Part shown: piece by piece, positions 1 to 9,311 of the stretch | How positions within the stretch are numbered: the stretch's first letter is position 1 | Layout: the number at the start of each line of letters is the position of its first letter | Source of the DNA: Sulfurihydrogenibium subterraneum DSM 15120 | Lineage (GTDB): Bacteria > Aquificota > Aquificia > Aquificales > Hydrogenothermaceae | DNA: 64,000 bases | Assembly: GCF_000619805.1 (NCBI RefSeq) | Contig: NZ_JHUV01000011.1 | Location: 124,001 to 188,000, forward strand | Reading direction: 5' to 3' | Translations under genes and position numbers: made by a program | The notes under the pieces: model-generated | The model's database searches: none | What the model was told of the DNA's origin: nothing | What the model saw: the letters and a program-made list of their open reading frames with translations, nothing else

Positions 1-9
1 AAACTTTTA

Positions 10-225
10 CTATTTTTCTTGATTTTTCCTGATTATTTTTGCTTCCCCAGAAGCTATCTTATCAATAGCAATCACTGTCTTTTTTAAAGGTATGCCTTCT
101 TCTGTTACGTAGGTTTCAGCTCCTGTTTCATATAACTCTATTGCTAACTTAGATGCAGCGTGAACAAGTTCGTATCTGCTTTTAACTTTTTTTAAAGCTT
201 GCTCAATTAAAGGTCTTTGATTCAA
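10..225 (-). CDS. rpoZ: RNA polymerase omega subunit
   Basis: Small subunit that helps assemble and stabilise RNA polymerase on the beta-prime subunit. The segment RPLIEQALKKVKSRYELVHA is the typical omega N-terminus, giving 71 aa. I place the start at a TTG (225-223) because GGAGGT lies 7 nt upstream (238-233). A longer reading from a TTG at 273 would translate through a good -10 box (264-259) and the SD itself, so it is unlikely. The gene follows gmk by a few bases at the end of the nuo block and also appears to have its own promoter. Family call is confident; the start is inferred from the SD. Confidence 0.88.
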   Translation of the reverse strand: MNQRPLIEQALKKVKSRYELVHAASKLAIELYETGAETYVTEEGIPLKKTVIAIDKIASGEAKIIRKNQEK

Positions 226-258
226 AACTGATACCTCCAAGTTTTTAGGTAATTTAAT

Positions 259-267
259 ATTATAACA
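259..267 (-). promoter_or_regulatory. extended -10 promoter for rpoZ
   Basis: The minus strand reads TGTTATAAT, a TG-N extended -10 with a perfect TATAAT, overlapping the gmk/rpoZ junction. Transcription would start near 252, leaving a leader of about 27 nt that contains the rpoZ SD. No good -35 is seen at 17 bp. The same nonamer occurs before thiD and typA. Confidence 0.5.
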
Positions 268-274
268 TATCAAT

Positions 275-889
275 TCAAATCATTAAAGCTCTTAAACTTT
301 CGTCTTTGATGTTATCTAAATCAAATCTGCTTACTTTACATCTTTCTGCGGTTATAATACATTTTATCTGGTCTTTTGCTTGAATAAGATTATCGTTTAC
401 AACTACATAATCATACTCTTTCCAAAATGGTATTTCCTTTTTAGCTGTATTTAGGCGTTTTTCTATCTCTTGGTCTGATTCTCCCCTTAATTTCATTCTA
501 TTGACTAACTCTTCTAAAGAAGGTGGGAGTATAAAGATTGTTATAACTTCAGGATATACCTGTTTCATTTGCTTCATTCCTTGAACATCTATAACTAAAA
601 CAACGTCATAACCTTTTTCAAGAAGCTGGAAAACATCTTTTTTAGGTGTGCCGTAATAATTTCCATGGACTAAAGCGTACTCTAAAAAAGCATTTTCTTT
701 AATTAGTCTTTCAAATTCTTCCTTTTTGACAAATACGTAGTCTACCCCATCTATCTCATTTTTTCTCTTCTGCCTTGATGTGTAGGTTACAACCCTTCTT
801 AAAAACGGCAACTCCTCCAGCAGAAGGTTTATTATGGTAGTCTTACCTCCTCCTGCTGGTGATGATACTATATATAAATTTCCTTTCAT
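275..889 (-). CDS. gmk: guanylate kinase
   Basis: Cytosolic kinase converting GMP and ATP to GDP and ADP in purine nucleotide synthesis. The P-loop [10 protein letters not shown] is at residues 9-18. The GMP-binding region follows ([18 protein letters not shown], about 37-54), then HGNYYGTP (75-82) and the lid with RLNTAKKEI. Length 204 aa is normal. The start codon overlaps the nuoN stop (ATGA), so it is translationally coupled to the complex I block. Pairing with rpoZ downstream is common in bacteria (gmk-rpoZ). Confidence 0.96.
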   Translation of the reverse strand: MKGNLYIVSSPAGGGKTTIINLLLEELPFLRRVVTYTSRQKRKNEIDGVDYVFVKKEEFERLIKENAFLEYALVHGNYYGTPKKDVFQLLEKGYDVVLVIDVQGMKQMKQVYPEVITIFILPPSLEELVNRMKLRGESDQEIEKRLNTAKKEIPFWKEYDYVVVNDNLIQAKDQIKCIITAERCKVSRFDLDNIKDESLRALMI

Positions 890-2355
890 CTTACTCCTAT
901 ATTCATAACAAGAATAGATGTCAGTATGTTAGATATTTCCCAAAATACAGTTGGATATATACCGATAACTAAAACCATTATAGCTAAAAATCCAACAGTA
1001 AATTTCTCAACAGGATTTAAGTTAAACTTACCTTCTTTAACAGGTTCATACATATACATATAAGAAACGACCCTTAAGTAATATCCAGCTGATACTATAC
1101 TTGTAATTACAAGAACAACCGCAAGCCACCAAACATTACTTGATATAAGAGCCATAAATACACCAAACTTACCCATAAATCCAACTGTCGGTGGTATTCC
1201 CAGCATTGAGAACATGTATATAAGCATATAAAGAGCCATTATAGGATGTTTCTTAGCTAAACCTTTAAAGTCATCTAAATCGTTTGTCCAGTTGCCGTTT
1301 TTCTCAAATGCTGATAATAATATAAACCCACCTAAAGCCATAAAGAGATAAACGAGAGAGTAGAAGATTAGAGCTGTAAATCCCATTCCATTAGGTGATG
1401 CTAAAGCTGCTAAAATGTATCCTGTATGGGCGATAGAAGAGTAAGCAAGCATTCTTTTAACATTTCTTTGTTTTAATGCAACGAAGTTTCCTACGACCAT
1501 AGAAACTGCAGCCAGTACTGCCCATCCGTAAGACCATACAGAGTTAACAAGAGGAAACGCTTCAACCATTATTCTTAAAATAACTGCGTAAGTTGCTATT
1601 TTTGAAACACTCGCCATAAATGCGGTTATTGGAGTAGGAGCTGATTCGTAAGCATCAGGTGTCCAAAAATGGAAAGGTACTGCAGAAGCCTTTAAAGCAA
1701 GTCCTACTATAAGCAGTCCAAGTCCTGCTGTAGTAGCTAAATCTGCATTATCCTGAATTTGATTAAATACTCTTGCAAAATCAAAACTACCTGTTTTTCC
1801 GTATATAAGAGCTATTGCGTAGCTTATTATAGCTGTTCCAGCACCACCCATTATAAGGTATTTAAACGCACCTTCTTTTGATTTGTAATCTCTTCTCCAC
1901 AAGCCAACTAAAATGTAAGTTGATACAGACATAAGCTCTAAACCTATGTAAAAGCTTACAAGGTTTGGAGAAGATACCATAATCATAGAACCAAGTAAAG
2001 AAAAGATAATAAGATAGTAATATTCACCATAGTATGTTTTTTTAGCTTCAACATAGGGTTGAAGATTTATGATAGCTAATATAGTGAATATTATCAAGAA
2101 AAACTTAAAAGCCAGTGAAAAGCTATCTACTATGTATAAGCCATAGAGTGTTATAGCTCCTTCACTTATAGTTAAGATAGAAAGAGCTCCAAGTGAGAGT
2201 CCTACAGCAGAGATTAAAGTTAATAGAGTTCTACTTTTAACGAATAATTCTAAAATAAATACGATTATAGCAGTTGTTAAAACTATAATTTCAGGAATTA
2301 ATACTTGGAAGTTTGGAACACCTAATCCAGCTACAAGCTGTTGAACTATCGTCAT
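886..2355 (-). CDS. nuoN: NADH-quinone oxidoreductase subunit N
   Basis: Antiporter-like proton-pumping membrane subunit of complex I, 489 aa with about 14 hydrophobic helices. The conserved antiporter signature is visible around residues 215-265 ([20 protein letters not shown], then [13 protein letters not shown]), with the key lysines of this family. It is last of the nuoHIJKLMN block, 3 nt after nuoM, and overlaps gmk by 4 nt. The call rests on order (L-M-N) and sequence type. Confidence 0.95.
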   Translation of the reverse strand: MTIVQQLVAGLGVPNFQVLIPEIIVLTTAIIVFILELFVKSRTLLTLISAVGLSLGALSILTISEGAITLYGLYIVDSFSLAFKFFLIIFTILAIINLQPYVEAKKTYYGEYYYLIIFSLLGSMIMVSSPNLVSFYIGLELMSVSTYILVGLWRRDYKSKEGAFKYLIMGGAGTAIISYAIALIYGKTGSFDFARVFNQIQDNADLATTAGLGLLIVGLALKASAVPFHFWTPDAYESAPTPITAFMASVSKIATYAVILRIMVEAFPLVNSVWSYGWAVLAAVSMVVGNFVALKQRNVKRMLAYSSIAHTGYILAALASPNGMGFTALIFYSLVYLFMALGGFILLSAFEKNGNWTNDLDDFKGLAKKHPIMALYMLIYMFSMLGIPPTVGFMGKFGVFMALISSNVWWLAVVLVITSIVSAGYYLRVVSYMYMYEPVKEGKFNLNPVEKFTVGFLAIMVLVIGIYPTVFWEISNILTSILVMNIGVR

Positions 2356-2358
2356 TGC

Positions 2359-3867
2359 TTACCCTCCTACTATCTTATGAAGAACAAAAGCAGTTGTATT
2401 ATTTATAAGTTCAATCCACCACTTTGGATATAGACCAATCACAAACATAAATACAACCAATGGTAAGAAAGACCAAAGCTCAGCTGTGTTTAAATCTTTT
2501 AATTTAGAATATTCTTTCTTTTCCTCTTCTGTTAACAACTCTTCTTCAAACATAGTCCTCTTATAAAGCCATAAAGTATAAGCAGCTCCAACAATAAGGC
2601 TTAATCCTGCTAATGATGCAGTTAAAATACTTACTTTAAAAGTTCCAAGTAAAGCTAAAAACTCCCCTACAAATCCAGATAATCCAGGTAATCCTGCAGA
2701 TGCCATAGCGGATATCATAAATAAGGTAGCAAACACTGGGACAAACTTAGCCATACCTCCAAGGTCTTTCATCTCATAGCTGTGTAATCTTTCATAGATA
2801 AATCCTGCAGCGAGGAATAAAGCTCCTGATGTTAAACCGTGAGATATCATAGTAATGATTGCACCGTTTACACCTTCTGTATTTAAAGCAAACGTTCCTA
2901 TCGTAACAAAACCCATGTGAGAAACAGAAGAGTAAGCGATAAGTCTTTTTATGTGTGTTTGAGCAATTGCCATCATAGCTGTGTATATAATAGCGATAAC
3001 ACCAAGAGCAAACATTACAGGCATAAAGTATTTGGAAGCTTCTGGGAACCAAGGAAGATTAAATCTAACAAATCCGTATGTACCCATCTTTAAGAGAACA
3101 GCTGCTAAAATAACAGAACCAGCAGTTGGAGCCTGAACGTGAGCAGCTGGAAGCCATGTGTGGAACGGCCACATAGGAACCTTTATAGCAAAACCAAGTG
3201 CTAAAAGTAAGAAGAATATTATTTCAAGATTATGAGGAAGAGATAGTTTTAATAGGTCAAAATAACTCATTGATAAAACGTTGTTTTCCATATAGTTATA
3301 GATGTACATTCCTATTACGCCGATTAAAAGGAAGAGAGAACCGAAGAATGTGTATATGAAAAACTTTGTTGCTGCATATATTCTTTCTGCATAACCCCAT
3401 ACACCAATTATAAGAAACATAGGTATAAGCATTACTTCCCAGAAAACGTAAAAAGCAACTAAATCCCAAGCTACAAACACACCTATACATGCAGCCTCAA
3501 GAACTAAAAAGGCTATAAAGTACTCTTTAATCCTTTTTTCTATATTTGTACTCCAGATAAAAGCAACAACAAAAGATATAGCTGTAAGCCAAACCATAGT
3601 TAAACTAAGTGCGTCAACGCCTACTTCATAGTTTATACCAAATTGAGGAATCCAAGAATACTTTTCATAAAACTGGATTTTGTACCCAGATGGGTCATAT
3701 GTGAGAAGCATATAAGATGATAGTATAAATACTATAATAGAAGCAATTATGCTAATTTGTTTTGCTATTTTTTCACTTGTAAAAAATACAATAGCTGCGG
3801 CTATAAGAGGTATCAGTATAGATATACTTATTATCGGAAATTGTGCATAAACGAACTCTGGTGTCAT
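2359..3867 (-). CDS. nuoM: NADH-quinone oxidoreductase subunit M
   Basis: Second antiporter-like membrane subunit of complex I, 502 aa. The helix with FWEVMLIPMFLIIG near residue 143 carries the conserved glutamate of NuoM. The segment IKVPMWPFHTWLPAAHVQAP (about 227-246) is the proton-antiporter signature with its lysine. It lies between nuoL and nuoN with only 3 nt to nuoN. Length and helix count are normal for the family. Confidence 0.96.
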   Translation of the reverse strand: MTPEFVYAQFPIISISILIPLIAAAIVFFTSEKIAKQISIIASIIVFILSSYMLLTYDPSGYKIQFYEKYSWIPQFGINYEVGVDALSLTMVWLTAISFVVAFIWSTNIEKRIKEYFIAFLVLEAACIGVFVAWDLVAFYVFWEVMLIPMFLIIGVWGYAERIYAATKFFIYTFFGSLFLLIGVIGMYIYNYMENNVLSMSYFDLLKLSLPHNLEIIFFLLLALGFAIKVPMWPFHTWLPAAHVQAPTAGSVILAAVLLKMGTYGFVRFNLPWFPEASKYFMPVMFALGVIAIIYTAMMAIAQTHIKRLIAYSSVSHMGFVTIGTFALNTEGVNGAIITMISHGLTSGALFLAAGFIYERLHSYEMKDLGGMAKFVPVFATLFMISAMASAGLPGLSGFVGEFLALLGTFKVSILTASLAGLSLIVGAAYTLWLYKRTMFEEELLTEEEKKEYSKLKDLNTAELWSFLPLVVFMFVIGLYPKWWIELINNTTAFVLHKIVGG

Positions 3868-3879
3868 CTCCTACTCCTC

Positions 3880-5826
3880 CTACTTTAAAAACAAGAATAA
3901 AGATAAGAATATAACTATACCAATAACCATCTGTAAAACATATCCACTTATCCTTCCCATCTGTGTTTTTCTAAATATCTCCCCTGCAAACAATGAGCCT
4001 TTACCTGAACCATCAACTATCCCGTCAATGATTACCCTATCACCAATAAACCATAAGACTTTAGAAAGTTTGTAATAACCATAAACAAATATTGCATAAT
4101 AGATGTGGTCAAAGAACCATCTATTATAGAAAAGTTTATATATTGGTTGGAAGATTTCTCCGGTTTTAACAGGATCAATTTTTCTTATTTGATACATTAT
4201 GTAAGCAAGTAATATCCCACATATTGCTGTTAGTAATAAAACCCAGCCTAAAAGAGAGGTTAAAGAATGCCCCATAAATTCAAACGCATTAGGTTCTACG
4301 TGAACATGGTGAGATCTTGCTAAACCTTCACTTACTAATACTTTTACTTCTTCAGGTAAAAACTTCATATGGCTTGGGTCTAAAGAAGGCTTTAAGAAGT
4401 TTATGAAAAACTCTCTAAAGAATCCTAATACTACCGTAGAGGTTGCTAATACAATTAAAGGTATAGTCATGTTAGGTGGAGACTCGTGAACATGCTCTCT
4501 AATGTGAGGGTCTAACCTGTCTCCATCAAAGAATGTTAGGAAGAACAATCTAAAGATATAAAATGCTGTCATAAATGCACCGATCCATAAAAAGGTAAAA
4601 GCAAAAGTGTTTATCTCATAAGCTCCTTCTATAATAGGGTCTTTACTGAAGAATCCTACAAACGGTGGAATACCTGCCAAAGCTAAAGAACCAATTAAAA
4701 ACGTTCCCATAGTTATGGGCATAGCTCTTCCAATCTGACCCATCTTTTGAACGTCTAAAAGGTGGTGAAGAGCTATTAAAACACTACCAGAGCCTAAGAA
4801 TAGTAATGCTTTAAATACAGCGTGGGAAGTAAGATGGAACATTCCTTCCCCAAAAAGCCCTAATCCTTCAGCTGCAAACATGTATCCAAGTTGCGATAAT
4901 GTAGAATAAGCAATAATTCTCTTTATATCGTTTTGAACAAGACCCATTGTAGCAGCTAAGAAAGCTGACATAGTTCCTATAAATAGTACTGTATCAAGAG
5001 CTATTTCTGAGCTTGCAAAAACAGGCATTAATCTTGCAACCATGTACACACCAGCTGCAACCATTGTAGCGGCGTGAATTAATGCAGAAACTGGTGTAGG
5101 ACCTTCCATCGCATTAGGAAGCCATATATGTAGAGGTATTTGAGCAGATTTACCAACTGCACCACCAAATAATAGTAAAGCTATAGCTGTTATAATTATG
5201 TAATCAACACCAGCTAACTTTTGGAATATTTGGAGATAGTCTAATGTTCCGAATGTAATAAAGGCAAGTAATATACCTAGTAAAAACAACCAATCTCCAA
5301 CCCTGTTAACTACGAAAGCTTCCATTGCAGCGTTTGCTGCTGACTTTTTATAGTGCCAAAAACCGATAAGTAAATATGAAGCTAAACCAACTCCTTCCCA
5401 TCCGAAAAACAGTTGAACAAGGTTATCAGACAGTGTAAGCATAAGCATCATAAAAACGAAAAGAGAAAGGTATGCAAAGAACCTTGGATAAGACTCATCA
5501 CCTTTCATGTATCCAGTTGCAAATATAAAGATAAATGTTGATACACAAGTAACAACACAGGTCATTAAAGCAGATAACGGATCCCATAAGATGCTTACAG
5601 AGATGTTATAATCTCCTATAGGCATCCAATTAAAGAGCTTTAAATCGTAGTAATTCCCTGTTGATGCTACATCAATAAAACCTTTAATAGATGCTATGGC
5701 TGAAATTGCTACACCTATAACTGCAACTATACCTGCTAACGGCTCTCTTAAAAATTTGTAGCCAAATAAACCTATAATGATAAAGGCAATCAGTGGTGAA
5801 AAAGGTATTATCCACAAGTACTCCAT
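3880..5826 (-). CDS. nuoL: NADH-quinone oxidoreductase subunit L
   Basis: Distal antiporter-like subunit of complex I, 648 aa. The signature FFGWEGVGLASYLLIGFWHY holds the conserved glutamate (about residue 143), and SAQIPLHIWLPNAMEGPTPV (about 227-246) the pumping lysine region. A long C-terminal part ending in a hydrophobic helix fits the lateral-helix extension of NuoL. It lies 12 nt upstream of nuoM and 4 nt after nuoK. Confidence 0.96.
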   Translation of the reverse strand: MEYLWIIPFSPLIAFIIIGLFGYKFLREPLAGIVAVIGVAISAIASIKGFIDVASTGNYYDLKLFNWMPIGDYNISVSILWDPLSALMTCVVTCVSTFIFIFATGYMKGDESYPRFFAYLSLFVFMMLMLTLSDNLVQLFFGWEGVGLASYLLIGFWHYKKSAANAAMEAFVVNRVGDWLFLLGILLAFITFGTLDYLQIFQKLAGVDYIIITAIALLLFGGAVGKSAQIPLHIWLPNAMEGPTPVSALIHAATMVAAGVYMVARLMPVFASSEIALDTVLFIGTMSAFLAATMGLVQNDIKRIIAYSTLSQLGYMFAAEGLGLFGEGMFHLTSHAVFKALLFLGSGSVLIALHHLLDVQKMGQIGRAMPITMGTFLIGSLALAGIPPFVGFFSKDPIIEGAYEINTFAFTFLWIGAFMTAFYIFRLFFLTFFDGDRLDPHIREHVHESPPNMTIPLIVLATSTVVLGFFREFFINFLKPSLDPSHMKFLPEEVKVLVSEGLARSHHVHVEPNAFEFMGHSLTSLLGWVLLLTAICGILLAYIMYQIRKIDPVKTGEIFQPIYKLFYNRWFFDHIYYAIFVYGYYKLSKVLWFIGDRVIIDGIVDGSGKGSLFAGEIFRKTQMGRISGYVLQMVIGIVIFLSLFLFLK

Positions 5827-5830
5827 AGCC

Positions 5831-6133
5831 TTACCCCTTTAATTCTGTTAATTTTTCTACATCTACGTCTTTTTTCATTCTGTATATAGCCATTATGAGA
5901 CCAAGTCCTATAGCAGCCTCTGCTGCTGCGATAGTAAGAATAAAGAATACAAAAACTTGTCCGACAACATCATGGAGTTTCATATCAAAGGCTACAAAAG
6001 CTATGTTTACAGCGTTTAACATCAGCTCTGTAGATATAAGCATAGCTATTATGTTTTTTCTAACTATAACGCCGATAAAACCTAAAACCATAAGGAAACC
6101 ACTTAAAGCTACGTAGTACTCGTAAGGAACCAT
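5831..6133 (-). CDS. nuoK: NADH-quinone oxidoreductase subunit K
   Basis: Small three-helix membrane subunit of complex I (100 aa), homologous to MrpC. Typical motifs are ELMLNAVNIAFVAF near residues 35-50, with a conserved membrane glutamate, and AAEAAIGLGLIMAIYR near 70-85. I choose the ATG at 6133, which overlaps the nuoJ stop as TGATG and has GGAGGA upstream. A GTG three bases earlier would give the same protein plus one residue. Confidence 0.94.
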   Translation of the reverse strand: MVPYEYYVALSGFLMVLGFIGVIVRKNIIAMLISTELMLNAVNIAFVAFDMKLHDVVGQVFVFFILTIAAAEAAIGLGLIMAIYRMKKDVDVEKLTELKG

Positions 6134-6657
6134 CACGCTCCTCCTTCTTCTACTATTTCTTTTCTACCAAGTAAAATTGCCCCTATCATAGCTACAAGAA
6201 GTATTAAAGAAGCTACTTCAAACGGGAATAGATACTTTGTAAAAAGTAGCGTTGCGACTGCTTTAGCATTTGATATTTGGTTAAATATATCTGGTGAAAA
6301 TATACCAGTATTGGAAGCCCAAAGACCATAAACAGATACGTAAGCAAGTTCTAAAAAGAGTATAAACCCAAACGGAGCTGATAGTAATGCATATTTAGGG
6401 TCTACTGCCTCACCTTTATACTGAGGAACTGTTGAAATAACTAAGACATAAAATACGACTATAGCCACAGCGTAGATTAGTATCTGTAAAGCACCTATAA
6501 GCTCTGCACCTAAATTAAAGAAAAGACCGGAGATAGCTATCAGTGTTGATATTAAAGATAACACCGAGTAAACAATGTTTTTAAAAAACACAACACCTAT
6601 AGCAGATAAAACTGCTATAGCAGACAAAACCCAAAATGCTACTACGCTTAACTCCAT
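6133..6657 (-). CDS. nuoJ: NADH-quinone oxidoreductase subunit J
   Basis: Membrane subunit of complex I with five predicted helices, about 174 aa. The segment ELIGALQILIYAVAIVVFYVL matches the NuoJ core, where a pi-bulge helix is known in the family. The ATG at 6657 is preferred over one at 6672 because a GGGGG SD lies just upstream and the codon overlaps the nuoI end. It sits between nuoI and nuoK with overlaps on both sides. Confidence 0.93.
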   Translation of the reverse strand: MELSVVAFWVLSAIAVLSAIGVVFFKNIVYSVLSLISTLIAISGLFFNLGAELIGALQILIYAVAIVVFYVLVISTVPQYKGEAVDPKYALLSAPFGFILFLELAYVSVYGLWASNTGIFSPDIFNQISNAKAVATLLFTKYLFPFEVASLILLVAMIGAILLGRKEIVEEGGA

Positions 6658-7250
6658 TTTATCTGCCCCCATAACTTAATTCTTTCTTGGTCCTCTATCC
6701 ATATTCTATCTGGTTCTTTTAACCTTCTTGAATCAAACTCTCTTCCTCTCTCGCTCATATCGTCCATGTGAATAACACAATTCTCTCTTTGATATTTAGC
6801 AGTTTCGTATATATCCGTCATTATAAGACAGTCAACAGGGCAAGCATCAACGCAAAGACCACAGTATAAACAGTTTAGCAGATTCATATCAAACCTTACA
6901 ACTTTCTTTTTTCCATTAGGAAGTTGCACTGCTTCTATTCTAAATAAAGAAGGCATAGGGCATGCCTGTTGACACATATAACAGGCAACACATCTGCTTT
7001 CACCTGTATTTATATCCATAAACTTTTCTAAAACGCTGAAAGATGGAGGTTCATTTCCATCTTTAATCCTATGGGCGTGGGTACCTCTAAATCTTTTAGG
7101 TGGTGTTATCTTTTCATACGGATACTTTGTTGTAATGGTTTTTTTTATCATGTTTTTAAAAGTTACTCTTAACCCTTTTATAAAGTCTAAGAAAAATATC
7201 CTTTCTATAAAGCTAAGATTTGGTCTTTCTACGTACTTGAACTTTACCAT
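6648..7250 (-). CDS. nuoI: NADH-quinone oxidoreductase subunit I (two 4Fe-4S)
   Basis: Peripheral-arm subunit carrying clusters N6a and N6b that pass electrons to the N2 cluster. Two ferredoxin-type motifs are visible: CVACYMCQQACP near residue 78 and CLYCGLCVDACP near 117. Length 200 aa is slightly long, with a basic N-terminal part that probably packs on the membrane arm. It follows nuoH by 2 nt. Confidence 0.96.
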   Translation of the reverse strand: MVKFKYVERPNLSFIERIFFLDFIKGLRVTFKNMIKKTITTKYPYEKITPPKRFRGTHAHRIKDGNEPPSFSVLEKFMDINTGESRCVACYMCQQACPMPSLFRIEAVQLPNGKKKVVRFDMNLLNCLYCGLCVDACPVDCLIMTDIYETAKYQRENCVIHMDDMSERGREFDSRRLKEPDRIWIEDQERIKLWGQIKWS

Positions 7251-7252
7251 CT

Positions 7253-8263
7253 TTAACCTTTAATCATTATTATAATGGCTGTGATAAATATGTTTAGTAA
7301 AGATAGTGGAAGCATTACTTTCCAAGCTATCTCTGTTATCTGGTCTACTCTGTACCTTGGAAGCGTCCAGTGAACCCATAAGAAGAACATAAACATCATA
7401 AATACTTTTAAGAAAAACCATATAAATGGTGATAAAGGTCCAAAAATTTCAGGTCCTTTCCATCCGCCAAAGAAAAGAATTACAGCGATAGCACTTAAAA
7501 CAAAAGTTCCAATGTACCACTCAGCAAGTGGGAATAAACCAAACTTCATTCCTGAATATTCAGTGTTGTATCCAGATACAAGCTCAGCTTCAGCTTCTTG
7601 TACGTCAAAAGGAGTTCTTCCTGTTTCTGCAAGTATAGCAAATAAAATCACTATAAAAGCTAAAGGTTGATACCATATAAAAGCACCGAAAAATCCTTCT
7701 TGAGCGTAAACAATCTCTCTTAGAGAAAATGACCCTGCCATCATTATAGGTCCTACCATTGCAAAACCTAAAGCAACTTCATAACCTATCAATACAGCTG
7801 CTTTTCTAAGTCCACCTATCATTGGATATTTACTATTGGAAGCCCATCCTGCAAAGATAACACCGTAAATACTTATGCTACTAAAGGCAAGGGCTAATAT
7901 TAAACCTATATTTAAATCTGTAATGTAAGGCTTTATCTCTATTCCGAAGATTGTAAAAGGCTCTCCAAAAGGTATTACTGAAAGGATCATAATAGCAGGA
8001 ACAAAGGCAAGTAAAGAAGCAAGGTAAAATAAAACCTTATCTACATTATTTGGAACTAAATCTTCTTTTGTTAAAACCTTTAATGCGTCAGCTATAGGTT
8101 GAAGCAATCCGTGAAAACCAACATGTAAAGGTCCAGGTCTTTGCTGAACGTGTCCCGCAAACTTTCTTTCTATAAGAGTTAGGTAAGCTGCTGCTAAGAA
8201 CATTCCAACAATGAATACAAGAGATTTTATAACTACTCCTACTACAGTGGCCAACATCTCCAT
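7253..8263 (-). CDS. nuoH: NADH-quinone oxidoreductase subunit H
   Basis: Membrane subunit forming the quinone chamber at the arm junction, about 336 aa and eight helices. ERKFAGHVQQRPGP near residue 33 is the family hallmark, and AETGRTPFDVQEAEAELVSG near 210 is the conserved quinone-site loop. I use the ATG at 8263, with AGAGG upstream, rather than a TTG two codons earlier. It is first of the nuoH-N block, so a promoter is expected in 8264-8430; I see only weak candidates there. Confidence 0.95.
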   Translation of the reverse strand: MEMLATVVGVVIKSLVFIVGMFLAAAYLTLIERKFAGHVQQRPGPLHVGFHGLLQPIADALKVLTKEDLVPNNVDKVLFYLASLLAFVPAIMILSVIPFGEPFTIFGIEIKPYITDLNIGLILALAFSSISIYGVIFAGWASNSKYPMIGGLRKAAVLIGYEVALGFAMVGPIMMAGSFSLREIVYAQEGFFGAFIWYQPLAFIVILFAILAETGRTPFDVQEAEAELVSGYNTEYSGMKFGLFPLAEWYIGTFVLSAIAVILFFGGWKGPEIFGPLSPFIWFFLKVFMMFMFFLWVHWTLPRYRVDQITEIAWKVMLPLSLLNIFITAIIIMIKG

Positions 8264-8437
8264 CAGCAACCTCTTAGAATATTTTTTACTTTAAATTATC
8301 TTAACATAAGAATTAAAAAAATTAAACACTGTTTTATTTATTTTTCCTAGAATTATGATTAAGTTTTTGATTTAAAACTATTTAGACGATACAAACTGCC
8401 TAAAATTACTATTAAAAGGGAAAAATGCGAAAATTTG

Positions 8438-8475
8438 TACATTTTTAGGTTTGTTATAATTTTTCTAAAAATGTA
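8438..8475 (+). promoter_or_regulatory. thiD promoter inside an 11-bp inverted repeat
   Basis: TGTTATAAT (8452-8460) is an extended -10 with a perfect hexamer. It is centred between two perfect 11-base inverted arms, TACATTTTTAG (8438-8448) and CTAAAAATGTA (8465-8475). The expected start near 8467 falls inside the right arm, so a full RNA hairpin could not form from this transcript. A protein operator is the better reading. The thiD SD (GAGGTG) follows at once. Confidence 0.55.
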
Positions 8476-8486
8476 GAGGTGTTAAA

Positions 8487-9311
8487 ATGATAGCAAAAGC
8501 TTTAACCATAGCAGGTTCTGATAGTGGAGGCGGTGCAGGTATACAAGCAGATTTAAAAACGTTTACAGCACTTGGTGTTTATGGAATGACTGCAATAACA
8601 GCGATCACAGTTCAAAATACTGTAGGAGTCTTTGGTGTTCATCCTATTCCTCCAGATATAGTCTATAATCAAATAAAAGTGGTAGCAGAAGATATAGGGG
8701 TAGATGCGTTAAAAACAGGTATGCTATTTTCTGAAGAGATAATACAAGCTGTTTCTCAAGCTATAAAAGACTTTAAATTAAATAATTTAGTAGTAGACCC
8801 TGTAATGATAGCAAAGTCAGGAGACCCATTGCTTAAAGAATCATCAAGAAAAACACTTTTAGAAAAATTATTGCCTTTAGCTTTAGTAATAACACCCAAC
8901 ATTCCAGAAGCTGAGGATATATGTAAGTTTGAGATAAAAAATGTAGAAGATATGGAGAAAGCTTGTAAGGTTATACACTCTTTAGGCTCTAAATATGTCG
9001 TTTTAAAAGGTGGTCATCTTGAAGGGGATGCAAAGATAGACGTTATTTACAATGGTAGAAATTTTGAATACCTTAAAGCTAAATCTATTCTAACAAAAAA
9101 CACTCACGGAACAGGATGTACGTTCTCAGCTGCAATTACGGCATTTTTAGCTAAAGGGGAAAATCCAATAGATGCTATAAAAAAAGCAAGAGAGTATATA
9201 CAAGGTGCAATAGAAAACAGTTTATCTATAGGAAAAGGACACGGTCCTTTAAACCATACATGGAATCTACCTGTCAGTTTCTCCAACAACAGGGTCAATA
9301 CTTCCAAGTAG
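8487..9311 (+). CDS. thiD: hydroxymethylpyrimidine/phosphomethylpyrimidine kinase
   Basis: Thiamine pathway kinase that phosphorylates HMP and HMP-P. The N-terminus [20 protein letters not shown] (residues 5-24) is the ThiD signature, and [14 protein letters not shown] (about 204-217) holds the anion hole and catalytic aspartate/cysteine region of ribokinase-fold kinases. Length 274 aa is normal. It is the only plus-strand gene between the two nuo blocks, and its last 45 bases overlap the 3' end of nuoCD tail to tail. No TPP riboswitch core is seen upstream. Confidence 0.94.
   Translation: MIAKALTIAGSDSGGGAGIQADLKTFTALGVYGMTAITAITVQNTVGVFGVHPIPPDIVYNQIKVVAEDIGVDALKTGMLFSEEIIQAVSQAIKDFKLNNLVVDPVMIAKSGDPLLKESSRKTLLEKLLPLALVITPNIPEAEDICKFEIKNVEDMEKACKVIHSLGSKYVVLKGGHLEGDAKIDVIYNGRNFEYLKAKSILTKNTHGTGCTFSAAITAFLAKGENPIDAIKKAREYIQGAIENSLSIGKGHGPLNHTWNLPVSFSNNRVNTSK

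Noticed and set aside
8270-8486. Possible TPP riboswitch before thiD
   Set aside because: No CUGAGA-type core or second conserved arm can be found, and the predicted transcript start leaves a leader of only about 20 nt.
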